Source: Amborella trichopoda (taxonomy: Eukaryota; Streptophyta; Magnoliopsida; Amborellales; Amborellaceae). Taken from it: a stretch of DNA of 64,000 nt. The stretch is taken from contig NW_006500031.1 of assembly GCF_000471905.2 (NCBI RefSeq), positions 1,239,048 through 1,303,047 of the forward strand, written 5' to 3'. Positions 47,001-64,000 of this stretch are shown one piece after another (within the stretch, counting starts at the first letter, position 1; each line of letters begins with the position of its first letter). The position numbers and the translations under genes are program-made. A model generated the notes under the pieces. The model searched no databases and was not told where the DNA came from. It saw nothing but the letters and a program-made list of their open reading frames with translations.

Positions 47001-47334
47001 ATTTTTTAAAACACACTCAAAGTATCTAATTGTTTCATGTTGTACGTATTTTATCCATGAAAAAGTTTATACATGGTATCAATTTTATTTTTTATTTTCA
47101 TTTTTTTGATTGTTTACACGGTATCAACTTTATTATTATACTATTGAAGCAAGGTGTAGCTAAAAAATCATTTAAAAGAGAGTGTTTTAATAATTGTAAA
47201 CTATCAAATTGATTATCGCGTCCTTAAGATGTATAGATATATATAAAAATAGAAGATATCAAGTTCTAAAATTAGCATGTGTTAGTAACAAATTATCTGG
47301 ACCATTTATTTTCAAGATTAACATAATTAAAGGA

Positions 47335-47770
47335 CAAGGTAAGCTTGTTGTACTTCGCTTAGTGTATAAAACTCATATACTTCTCCTTATTCTGAAGATG
47401 ACTCAAATCACAAGGTCATGCCTTTACACTATTTTACTTTTAATTTTTTCTACATAACATTTTTACACCAAATTTCGTGTGTCCACTCCTCTCTTAAACT
47501 CACACATGTAAAAAAAATAAAAAAAATATTTTCAATTAAATAAAATGATCAAAATGCCATTATTTTATCAAAAATATATTTTTAATATTTTTTAGGTGCG
47601 CCCCATTGAGATGGTGGTATGTATCAAATTTCATATTCATATAATTTGTAGGGAAAAATAATGTACTATGAAGCGTCAAATCTAGATCAAATAGTCAGTG
47701 ACTCACTTGATCAAAATTGAACGGCTGGATGAGAAGTATCTTCTATACAATATATGCAGCATATACTCAA
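47335..47770. repeat. MITE family C, degraded copy
   Basis: Internal phrases match the other copies: TTTTACACCAAATTTCGTG, TTAAACTCACAC, AGGTGCGCCCCATTGAG and GATCAAAATTGAACGGCTGG. The terminal inverted repeats are decayed. Confidence 0.6.
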
Positions 47771-50074
47771 TCACTAATATATTTAAATTTTTTAATTAAA
47801 GATGAAAATAATTGTACAAGCCATAAAAAGGTTGACAAAATATGGAGGCCCGCCTTACTTCCACACCACAAGGAAGACACCTTATCTACCTCACCCCAAT
47901 CAAAATACACCTTAAGTTTCGAATATTATTACTCATCATTAGTGTCTTAGCTTTTCAATTAAATAAAAAATGTATAAAAAAATTAAATACTTGATTTGCA
48001 ATTTGATTAACATCCCATAAAGAAAAAAAAAAAATGTATAAAAAAATTAAATACTTGAACTGCAATTTGATTAACATCCCATAAAGAAAAATCAGATGTT
48101 CCCGAAATTTATCACCGAAATTTCATTGCCTGAAATTTTCGCGGGAATTTTATTAGGCGAGAAATTGGGATAAAGAGGAGGGGAACGCTAGGTCCCCCCA
48201 TTATTACGCGCAGCAGCCAGAGATTAATTTAATTAAAATGCTAAATGACTAAAACGCCCCTAACAAAATTGTTAACGTGATTCGAACCCATCAACGGAAT
48301 TTGTTCGGAAGCGCGTCATTTGCTAAAAATGTTTGTGGTATTTTAGTAATTAGGCAAGAATTATAGATCTTCCCCACGATATGAAACCGCTGGTCAACAA
48401 ACAGGCGCCTTACTGACTACAATTCCGACAATCATGTTTTCATAAATGGCAAGAATGTCCCCACCATGTTAAAGAAATAACTATAATACCCTTAATTTTT
48501 TTGAAATGCCAAAGGTGACTTATTTTCACCAAAGTGACAATTATATCCCATATTCAATTGAAACCCTAATGCCGATAGCTTCAAAAATGAAAATAAAATG
48601 ATTAAATATTCATAAAACTTTGCTTGAATTTTTTATTCTGACCAATTATCAGATCAAAATTTCTCAATTATATCTACAAAATCAAGTCCAAATTTCAATT
48701 TGTGACAACATATATTAAAACCAAACTAAGTTTTTCAATGAGAAAAATAGAGGTTTAGAAATCCATTAGGCTGAGCATTGGTCTCGAGGAAAAAATTACA
48801 TCAGTGATTTAAAAATCGCCTATTTGACTCAAGAGTCGCCTTGAGTTAGATTGAATTGTGAGGCCGACAATTTTAGGTTGAAAAACACTGAAACTGCCTA
48901 AGTTCTATACCTTTTTTTTTTTTTTGATAAGAATGTTCCAGTTCAGCCATGGAATTGGAATCAGACCCTGCCGAATTCCGATTATAGGCACAATCAGGGA
49001 GGGCCAATATGGTCATTGTCGCAATAGGAGGACCTTTTGGGTATAAAAGCAATTATTGTCAGCAAATAGACTTTTTCTAAAAGATTGGGCCATTATGGTC
49101 ATTGTCACTTAAAAAACAAAAACATTTTTTTATTACAGCCACTGCTATAAGACATTTTCTTTGGTTACCACAATATCCTGACCTTCTCACGGAAATGTCC
49201 ATGAAAGATCCTGAACCAGCTCCACCACCTTTAAACGTTTCATCTCCTTTCTCCTAGTAAGGATTTTCCACCTTTTTATGTGGATGGTTATATTGTTTGA
49301 TGACTCTGCTTTCGTCATAGTTTCAATTTGTTGAGTAATTCGAGTACTATTTTTAGTTCTGGAAACCATCATTTGATCCTGTCCATTTGAAGTTTGAGGT
49401 GGTGCTTGTATTTGTTTTGAATGATTTTTTGAATAAGTTTGAAAGCTTGGATCTTTTGGGGATGTATCAGGTGGTGAGGTTTATACTATTCATTAATGGT
49501 GCAATTGTAAAAGTAGCTCTGATCTAAAAGTTGTCTTCTTTTTTTGTTGTTGATGTTAGTTTCTTGAATTCATGGTTTTCTTTTAATGAGGGGCGGCTTT
49601 GATTTTTTGGGATTATCTGCTGTGTCTTTTGGTGTTGTTGTTACTTCCTCATCATTATTGTCAGCTGAAACTTTTTATTTTTGGGTTTTTTCAGGGGTAC
49701 TAATTAGTTTATATATTTTGGTGTTCTTTTTTTTTTATGTTCATTTATTAGTTTTATGCGAATCCAAATTTATGCTGTTCTTGTTTTCCTGTAGAGTGTT
49801 TATGATGTCATTTCCTTTCCTTTAATCGATTATTTTGAGATGTTAGCACTGTAAATTGCAATTTATGTTTTTGAGCTTCGGGCGAAAAAAATATTTCATG
49901 TATTAACATTCTTCCCTCCTTTTCATTACAGATTCAAATAATTTATCGTTCTCTCATGGATAGAAAATGGCTCTGATCCATAACTTTGGCTCCTTGATCC
50001 AAGTCTCCTGTACTATTTATGGGTATATTTGTTTGAGGAAAAGGGTTTAGTTATCGGGTTCCATCCTTTGTTTC
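47771..50074. other. CPK upstream region
   Basis: The promoter and 5' UTR of the kinase gene should lie in the right part. A 64-bp unit containing TGTATAAAAAAATTAAATAC is tandemly repeated (47971 and 48035). Pyrimidine-rich leader-like sequence begins near 49180, and 49400-50030 could hold a 5' UTR intron. No other gene is supported. Confidence 0.4.
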
Positions 50075-56791
<6,717 letters not shown>

Positions 56792-56871
56792 TCTCTTGTC
56801 CCTCATGCATCCCTTGTATAGGTCAGTATTACATTTTGGAATTTTTTCCAGTAATGTGATTAATGTCATCT

Positions 56872-56910
<39 letters not shown>

Positions 56911-57005
56911 GGGTAGGGGTAGGTAGTTGTCGTACTAGTTAGAAGAGGACAACATCTACGTACGTTACTTCTTCACTCTTCTACGTACTGTACGTAAGAA
57001 AAGAA
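56792..57005 (+). other. CPK 3' flank up to the gap
   Basis: A donor-like TATAG|GTCAGT at about 56820 may start a 3' UTR intron. A GA microsatellite lies at 56875-56908. From about 56910 to 57005 the sequence is made of TACGTA-type words unlike the surroundings, which looks artefactual. Confidence 0.5.
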
Positions 57006-57147
57006 NNNNNNNNNNNNNNNNNNNNNNNNNNNNNNNNNNNNNNNNNNNNNNNNNNNNNNNNNNNNNNNNNNNNNNNNNNNNNNNNNNNNNNNNNNNNNNN
57101 NNNNNNNNNNNNNNNNNNNNNNNNNNNNNNNNNNNNNNNNNNNNNNN
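57006..57147. other. Assembly gap (142 N) with suspect flanks
   Basis: GA tracts each preceded by ATCTGTAGAGAG lie on both sides (56869-56908 and 57242-57288), so the gap may lie within one collapsed or expanded GA repeat. Flanks at 56910-57005 and 57148-57240 are TACG-rich and low in credibility. Confidence 0.8.
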
Positions 57148-57246
57148 GTACTACCTTACGTTAGTTAGTACGTAGTAATTACGTTAAAGTTTAGGGTTAG
57201 TTTTACGTTTACGTTACGTAGTAGTAGTTAAGTAGTATACGTATCT

Positions 57247-57289
<43 letters not shown>

Positions 57290-57488
57290 TGGGATTTGTT
57301 GGCCATTTTCGAAGAAGTGGCAACAATCACTGGTAACTTCTTTGCATTCTCGTACATGTCTAGAAAAGAAACATACATAGAAAGTTATGCCCAAAGAATT
57401 CTGAAAATGAGATATTGGCCATAAACATTGTATTTTCTCTTTTTTGTTTTGTACGATGCGTAATGCTCACCGTTTTCTTATTTCCAGG

Positions 57489-57690
57489 TTGTACAGGAAG
57501 GCACGAACTGGAACACATAGCGACCGGTGGCATCTATCAAATTGGCCTTTTGAGACCGATTTAATGACTTTTTGGGACTCCCTTACTCTTGCCATTTCAG
57601 CCATCTACAAAACAGGAATGAGTGTAGAGAGTGGCTCTACACATGCATTTGCTCTTCCCATTGATCATCACCACCCAAGCTAGAGAGATA
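57489..57690 (+). other. Probable 3' UTR exon of the CPK gene
   Basis: A TATTTCCAG acceptor at about 57480-57488 precedes a stretch less AT-rich than its neighbours. Paired with the donor near 56820 it would form a spliced 3' UTR. No protein family match is seen in any frame. The intron would contain the assembly gap. Confidence 0.35.
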
Positions 57691-58288
57691 AAGGAAAATA
57701 AGTATTTGAAAACTTTTCATCAGTTTGAGGCCTTTAAATTATGTGCTTTCTGACTCTTCTTTACTTTTTGTTTCTTCATTCTTCATGTTCCCTGTTTTGG
57801 TTGTTTATTATTTAAGTTAATGAAGGCTTGCGCTCTGTACCTGTTTTTTTGCCTGAATTTGGTTGAGTTTGTGCACTTTTGGGTTGCTATTTTGCTGGCT
57901 CATTAATGTTGTAATTCGGCCAGTTAATTGACGCAAGAGTACTATAATTAACAGCTTAAAACACTTTTTGGTTACTTTTTTAGGGGTGTTTTTTTACTGG
58001 CTCATTGATGTTGGCAACCTTCAGTCTCTCTCTCTCTCTATAGCTCATTTATATTGGGAAAGCACTTTGCAAGGCCTATGGGTGAAATTGTACAGTGGGC
58101 ATGCTGCCGTTCATTTTTCGCCTACAGTGGAGATGTGGCACTGCACTAGCTCTCTTAGAGCTGTTGTGGACCGCAAGGGCTCTAATAAAAGCCAGTGTGG
58201 TGGCGTCATGGACAAAATAGGTCCGTGACAGTTCAAGGGTGGAGAGCCAACCATGGGGCAAAATTACTGTACACTTTCGTCTATGGGC

Positions 58289-58440
58289 ATTATTAATAGT
58301 TTTCTTTATATTGACATCCTTAAGCTACTCTCTCTCACTTGCTTATTTATTATTAATAGTTTTCTCTATATTGGCATCCTTAAGCTACTCTCTCTCACTT
58401 GCTTGTTTACATCCTTGAACTACTCTCTCTCTCACAAACG
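58289..58440. repeat. Tandem duplication of about 60 bp
   Basis: TATTAATAGTTTTCT(T/C)TATATTG occurs at about 58290 and 58349, each followed by CATCCTTAAGCTACTCTCTC. A third partial copy, CATCCTTGAACTACTCTCTC, follows at about 58410, and another diverged one near 58552. Confidence 0.8.
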
Positions 58441-58983
58441 CACAAGTGATGTGATTTAATGGGTTTCTTGTTCAAGTACCTTATAAGTTGCTGGCTTATT
58501 AAACTAAGTAAATTTACTTCTCATACATGGTTCTCTAGCTCATTTATATTGACATCCTTGAGCGTCTCTCTCTCTCTCATTCATTCATTCATTCATGTGA
58601 CTTTGATTTAATGGGCTTCTTACTTGAAAAGTACCTTCTAATTTGCTGGCTCATTAAGACTATCAATTTACTTGTCAAACATGGTTCACAAATGAAAGTC
58701 TCGCCAGTTGATTGAAGTATCAGACCATTACCATTCTTGAACTGGAAACACTGCGTGTGATTGAATGGAACGTTACACATTTATAAGCAATACACTCCAA
58801 TCATTTCCACTGTATGCTATATGGTTTACATTTATACAATTCTAGTATTTTTTGTTCAGAAATTACGAATTCACAGGTTTTTAATTATAATACGCGACAA
58901 CCCTTTCGGTAGCGACATGATACAATTCTGCAGGTAACCCACTAAGGAAACATGCCATTGATATTCCCCAGTGTGGCCCTGCA

Positions 58984-61900
58984 CTATTCTTCAATCTCTG
59001 AATTTCTGCTCTCATATCCTATAGCCATTTCCTGAAGAAGAGAAGCATAAGAAAATAGCCAAATCGTTTATATGCACAGGCAGTTCATGTATCTAAGGCC
59101 GCACAAATGGCCACAAATATCTTGGAAATTAAAGTAAAAATGGAGCTCTCTCTCTGTGCCGTGAGGTCCATGATGATTTTCTCCTTAAAAGTACGAAAGT
59201 TGCAACATAAGAATATAGAATTTGCTTTAACATGCAGTAGAAAATGTCAGATGGAGCAAATTTATGGAAATCATGGAATTCTAAAGAAGTAGCAACACAT
59301 AAATGTCTGAGATATATCACCCTCATAATTGGCAGAACACATTTGAAACAATGACATACCAACTTGAAGCATGGAACATGTTGATTAAATAAAGGCAAGA
59401 CATCTGATAGCTCTTTCCAACAATCAATGAAAAGCATGTGGACAAACCATCAAAGAAACATCGACACCTTCACAAAAAAACTCATCGATACTTTCACAAA
59501 AAAAACATTGGATAGAATACAGCAATGATCAATTACCTGTAACACGCCATTTTTGGAGAAGACACATCGAGATGTAATCACATTTCCAGGGCCAGCTAAA
59601 CAACCAACCTCTCCCCAAGTTTCACCAATTGTATTTTCCTTCAAGGAACACCATAGTTGCTTCGGCAGTAACACTAGATCACACAGGTCTCTAGTCACCT
59701 TTTGAGGCATTTGATCAACAAGTTCTCTAAATAACTCCTGGACAAATCATATCATCATTGTACTTAAAGAGCAGGAGGCAAGTTCATAAAACATTGGAAA
59801 TTTTGCTACAAAAGTGTTGGAAGACTTGGAATACAAAGCATTTACATTTTAAGTAACTAAACAGGATTCTATATGTACTTGTTCTTTTATATGTGGTTAT
59901 AAGAGGTATATTTAAGAGAGCCATAATTTTGGCAATTATTAAGTGGGAACTAATGATCAGAATCTTAAGCTTTTAAAATAAATATTTCCTAGTTACCCTC
60001 AATTTATAAGACAATGTGATATACACTACTGGGACAATGGTACCAAAATGAAAGGAATATATTTCAAGCCTGAATGTGAAAGCTCTAGTTAGCAATACAG
60101 CATACATCTGTTATTCTTGAGGCTGATCCCCACCCTTAATGTAAGGTTATGTGAAGGGATCTACTAAACCAGAAAACTCAGTAACCCAAAGAACTGTGCA
60201 GGCCCAACCACCTCTCATTCAAGGGCAGGCGATAATGGTTGTGTATCAACAAATGTTAAAACATTTTGCTTGTCTCTACGCATGTTAGTGTGTTGCTTTG
60301 TTTTTGCCAATAGGTACACCCTTTTCGCCTTTTAGTATCACATATACAGGCACAGTCCCCATCCCAGTCACCCAACTACATAAAACACAGAGATAGAAAG
60401 GGAAAGCCCAAATTTCCAAGTTCAAAATTATCTTGAAACTTACTTGGAAGCATTCAACTGAATATTGAAAACACAAAGGGAAAGAATCTAGACATTTTGA
60501 AACTAACATAAGTTCTTAAAACTGCTCGTGAAGAGTGCAGTTGAAATGGATTTCAAGAATGAATCAATTGGCAAAGCGGCTCGACAAGAGAAACTCACAT
60601 GTTGAGAATTCTTGAAGCTGGCAACAAATATTTGACTCTCCCATGAGCCTGTGACTTCTGAGTCTTTGAGAACATCCGTAGTGGCAAAACCAGACCCACT
60701 AATAGCACATCCCCCCAGCTGTTCTCCATTCCTGAAAGGTCCATACCACTGTTCACTAAAAACCTTTATATTCCTCAACCTCATCACAGTCTTTTGCTCC
60801 CCATTATCTTTCTCCACTTCTACAACCTGAATTTTGACAACCCATTTATTAGAAACCCTTTTTGCAGTCTGTCTTATTGTTTCGGTTGCAAAAAAAAAAG
60901 GAACAAAAAAACAAAAAAAACCTCAAAGGACAATAAAGTGACAACCTGAATTATCCTTGTTCGAGATATCCTTGTTCGAGATTCTCGGTTACCAGGATCA
61001 ACTAAGCAATACTCTAATTCAAGCAAACCGTGTTTATCTACTGGCCAAACAGCTACATAACAACCGCTAGGGTGATATGAAAAGGTAGAGGCCCCATTAT
61101 TTCCGCCTCCTATCCATCTCTCCTCAATGCTATAACGAGTTGCTGCATCAGCTTCACATCCAACAGTTGGGAGTAACTTGGTCGGTTTGTACACAAGTTT
61201 AGGTTCTTCAGTCTCAGCAAGGGTTGGGCACTGCGTTTGCCAATCAAAAACCTTTACATCCCACTCTCTAAAAGCTTCAGGAACCACGGACTCTGGAAGT
61301 TCTATGGGTTCTCCTTCACTAGAGAAATCAGCACCATACCCATCCCATTCACCGGATACATTTTCACAAAACTCTCTCCAACCTGAGTGTATAAAGTTCA
61401 ATATCAACTACATCACTATGATAAATTTATTAAAAGTGAGGCATTGATGTAAACATCCAGTGAGAATACAAAAGGAGAAACATGTATGCAACAAGGAACA
61501 ATGGATGGTTGATCCTATTACTGTATTACATGTTATAGCAGCCGTTTTATACATCGTAGTATGTCTTTGTATCGATGGAAATAATACTATTCCAGAGAGA
61601 ATGTAGGGGAATCGACAAACGCTTGAAGCTCAAAACGATGTATGGCAAAGGGGACCACTGGACAATCACCTTGAAGCTTTCAGATTAGCCCTCATATTTC
61701 AGAATAAAGAACAGACTCTGATTCCCAAAATTGACAAACTGCCTTCCTAATTTACGGCTCATTAAGGAATATGCTTGAGAACTCTAACAATGTTACGGCA
61801 TCACGAAGGTGAGCAAGTAGAGAGTTTTAAAACTCAGTAAGAAGATGAAGAAAAGGAGTCAAAACCCCCCCAAAAAAATAACAACAATTCTATGACCCAC

Positions 61901-62934
61901 ATATATTGGGTTGAGAGAAACATGGGCACTACAAATTTGACTACCCAAGCAGTTTATTGTGCATATCATCAGCAATGGTTCAAAACTTGGCCGAGTCCAC
62001 TAGGACTTGCCCAAGATACTCATATTCTGCTCATTGCCAATCCGAGGACTTGGCGCAACTCAGGGCACTTAAAAAAATTTAAAATTTAAAAATATATAAA
62101 AATGTGGAATCAATATATAAAATACATGCAATGTGGATTTTTTACAATGATTTATGAGTTATTCTAGCCATGTACCTTTTTTTTTTACATTTTCCTCTTT
62201 TTTTTGGATTTTTTTAAAATTTCTCCAACCATAAATCAATTTTGTTTGGATACATGTTTAAATTCTTTTTAGTTGTTTGGACTTTTAATGTTGCCTTTGG
62301 TTTTGTTTCACTTGAACAATTTTTATTTTATTTTTGAACAAATTTTGTATTTTTTTATCTTTTAGGGCATTTGGGCCCTGTACTTTACTGGATTTAGCCG
62401 GATTACTCCCCTCGGGCCAGGGTCGAGTTACTCCCATCGGGCCAGTGCTGACTCCGAGGCCCAAGGTGAGTTAAAAAACATTGTGGACGACTGAATTTCA
62501 CAGATGTTAATTCATATGAACACATAATACGTAGCTGATAGTGCTCTCAAGTGTACTCATCTCAAAACCAACCAGTTCAAATAAACGAAATAATGAATAG
62601 AGAATTTACAGAACTAAATAATTCGATATCGAATTTAACAGTTTACGAGCCAACAGTACCATAATTCACAGAAATAAAGCACATTTCATGGATGACCTAA
62701 CAAATTATCAGAACCTGTAGCTGTTTCAGAGACTCGTTCATGAACTATGACATCTGATGCAAGCTTAGCAGATAAAACCCGAGATTCGTAGCCAGCCTTA
62801 ACGCGAGAATTGCAGAAATTAGGACACCAAAAGGAAGAGGACTGACAAATTATTCTCTTATTCGCTCCGAGAAGCTGCAAGCTCGTAGATATTATGGTTT
62901 TTCTAGGGTTGAATGCAGTTGCAGCAATTGCCAT
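58984..62934 (-). CDS. Conserved plastid-targeted protein, function unknown
   Basis: Five minus-strand exons, 62934-62697, 61382-60946, 60826-60599, 59737-59537 and 59031-58984, join with matching phases to give 383 residues. The first 45 or so residues (MAIAATAFNPRKTIISTSLQ ...) are rich in Ser, Thr, Ala and Arg with no acidic residue, typical of a chloroplast transit peptide. The mature part is soluble and rich in Trp, Gly and beta-type residues: FCENVSGEWDGYGADFSSEG, VPEAFREWDVKVFDWQTQCP, RWIGGGNNGASTFSYHPSGC, VFSEQWYGPFRNGEQLGGCA, then DLVLLPKQLWCSL and WGEVGCLAGPGNVITSRC. The spacing of GEWDGYG and GEVGCL blocks suggests two lipocalin-like beta barrels, but this is inference. It appears conserved among land plants from my general knowledge; I cannot name it. 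The final exon is short (EMAIGYESRNSEIEE) and an alternative acceptor lies 15 bp further on. Confidence 0.8.
61973..62483. mobile_element. hAT-like MITE in intron 1 of the unknown plastid gene
   Basis: It starts CAATGGTTCAAAACTTGGCC and ends GGCCCAAGGTGAG ... TTAAAAAACATTG, giving imperfect inverted ends like those of 15274-15768. GC-rich ends enclose an AT-rich core. No clear 8-bp target duplication remains. Confidence 0.5.
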
Positions 62935-63152
62935 TGCTTATCTTTTTGGGGAGGGAGACCCTTCTCACTTAACTGAAATACAGGATAGGGCGTTGGAGAC
63001 GGTTGAGATAGCGCGCATCAGAAAGTTTTATTTAATCTCAACCGTCCACTAAACATGGAGGACAAATTTTGGAAATTTTTACATGTTTTTGCCTGATTTT
63101 TCCTTCGAAAGTTGCCCAATTTTTGTCGAAAAAACCATATTACGATGCAGCT
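62935..63152. other. Promoter region of the unknown plastid gene
   Basis: This is upstream of the minus-strand start at 62934. No coding sequence is seen; specific promoter elements were not identified with confidence. Confidence 0.4.
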
Positions 63153-63610
63153 GATGTTTTTAAACGCAGCTGGGGCTTGGCCCTGGCCTGGGCCTGGGCT
63201 CGGGCTGAGTCTCTAAGCAACTCAATGTACCCTTAACTGAGTAATGTGAAGGGCCAATAAGCCTTAAAAGTAAAAAAATTTAAAATAAAAAATAAAAATA
63301 AAGATGAAATAAAACAAAGATAATATAAACGGTTCAAATAAACTGAAAAATACATAAAACATAAATTTAAAAAAAAAACTAATTTAAGTTGGAGATATTT
63401 TAGAAATATAAAAAAGATGAAAATATAAGATAGGGCATGTACGAAAACTCACCATTCATCTTAAAAAACATTTGAATACATATAATTCTTATCCATTGAT
63501 TCTATAATTGTATACAATTTTTAATTTTTTAATTAGCCTAATTTTTACATGGTTACTCAGCTTGGCAAGGGGCCGAGTCCGAGTGGACTTGGTCGAGTCC
63601 TTGAACACTG
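63153..63610. mobile_element. hAT-like MITE, third copy
   Basis: The left part is rich in GGCCTGGGCCTGGGCTCGGG and the right part ends GGTCGAGTCCTTGAACACTG, which is the CAGTGTT-type end in reverse. The AT-rich core resembles the copy at 15274. The left border is approximate. Confidence 0.5.
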
Positions 63611-64000
63611 TGAGGTAATATTCTAGATGATATAGTACCATGATCCATATTATGAACGGTGGAAAGCATATTTATCTAGAATGAACCGAAGCACATAGTT
63701 AGATTGTCGACTCGTACTTTGGTTAGTCTGACTTAAAGCAAAAATCTGATTTGATCGAAAATTAGTAAAAATTAGCATTTGATCTTTTTTGGACAGTTAG
63801 ACCATTCGGTTTTGATTGGTCTAACCAACTAAACAAAGTTAAATAAAATTAAGCAAAATTTTTTAAATGTAATTTAAATTTAAATTTTATTTTTAAGTTT
63901 TTTAAAAATATGATCTATCAATTCCTACTGCAATTGAACTGATTGGACCTCATCCTTCACCGATTAATGTTCGTCTATTATGATAACTAAGGAGATCATA
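63611..64000. other. Gene-free window end
   Basis: AT-rich sequence with no exon or recognised repeat end. Phrases such as TTGGTCTAACCAACTAAAC suggest further old transposon sequence. Confidence 0.35.

Noticed and set aside
57444-57683. 79-codon plus-strand frame after the second gap
   Set aside because: No family match; a spliced 3' UTR of the CPK gene explains the position better.

Overview
This window is nuclear DNA of a flowering plant. Coding sequence is broken by GT-AG introns of up to about 2.5 kb, intergenic DNA is AT-rich and full of decayed transposons, and the proteins are plant types: a calcium-dependent protein kinase, a LIN-type U-box ligase and plastid-targeted proteins. The species cannot be fixed from the sequence. 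There are about six genes in 64 kb. Two runs of N (24760-24832 and 57006-57147) are assembly gaps in CT/GA repeats.

Layout. 1-5700 holds no recognised gene. It carries a LINE 3' end (about 2195-2540 and 4759-4850) split by a small non-autonomous LTR retrotransposon (2541-4758, minus orientation), which contains an intron-less, stop-broken piece of an F-box/ApaG (SKIP16-like) host gene. 5704-6230 (+) is the 3' end of an unrecognised conserved gene. 6.2-12.6 kb is repeats, including a degenerate GGACC-type minisatellite. 12643-21478 (+) is a nine-exon LIN-type U-box E3 ligase of 1247 residues that stops where WD40-bearing relatives would continue. 22620-25189 (-) is a two-exon gene for a 135-residue protein, probably organellar, with one membrane span. 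25966-33481 (-) is a complete 14-exon gene for the DNA polymerase delta small subunit (439 residues). 38673-38816 (-) is a possible 47-codon gene. 39-48 kb is a dense graveyard of MITE-like repeats and RNase H fragments of retroelements. 50075-56791 (+) is a seven-exon calcium-dependent protein kinase of the CPK5/6/26 type (564 residues). 58984-62934 (-) is a five-exon gene for a 383-residue, probably plastid-targeted protein of unknown function.

The genes do not form a pathway; this is ordinary plant gene order. They cover replication (POLD2), calcium signalling (CPK), protein ubiquitination (LIN) and organelle proteins. The four larger models were built by joining exons at GT-AG sites with matching phases, and each gives a continuous reading frame with a length typical of its family where I know it. 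The most notable features are the retrotransposon that captured a host gene fragment, a tandem duplication that copied the last splice acceptor of POLD2, MITEs with exact 9-bp target duplications, and two related GGACC/CTGGA minisatellites.
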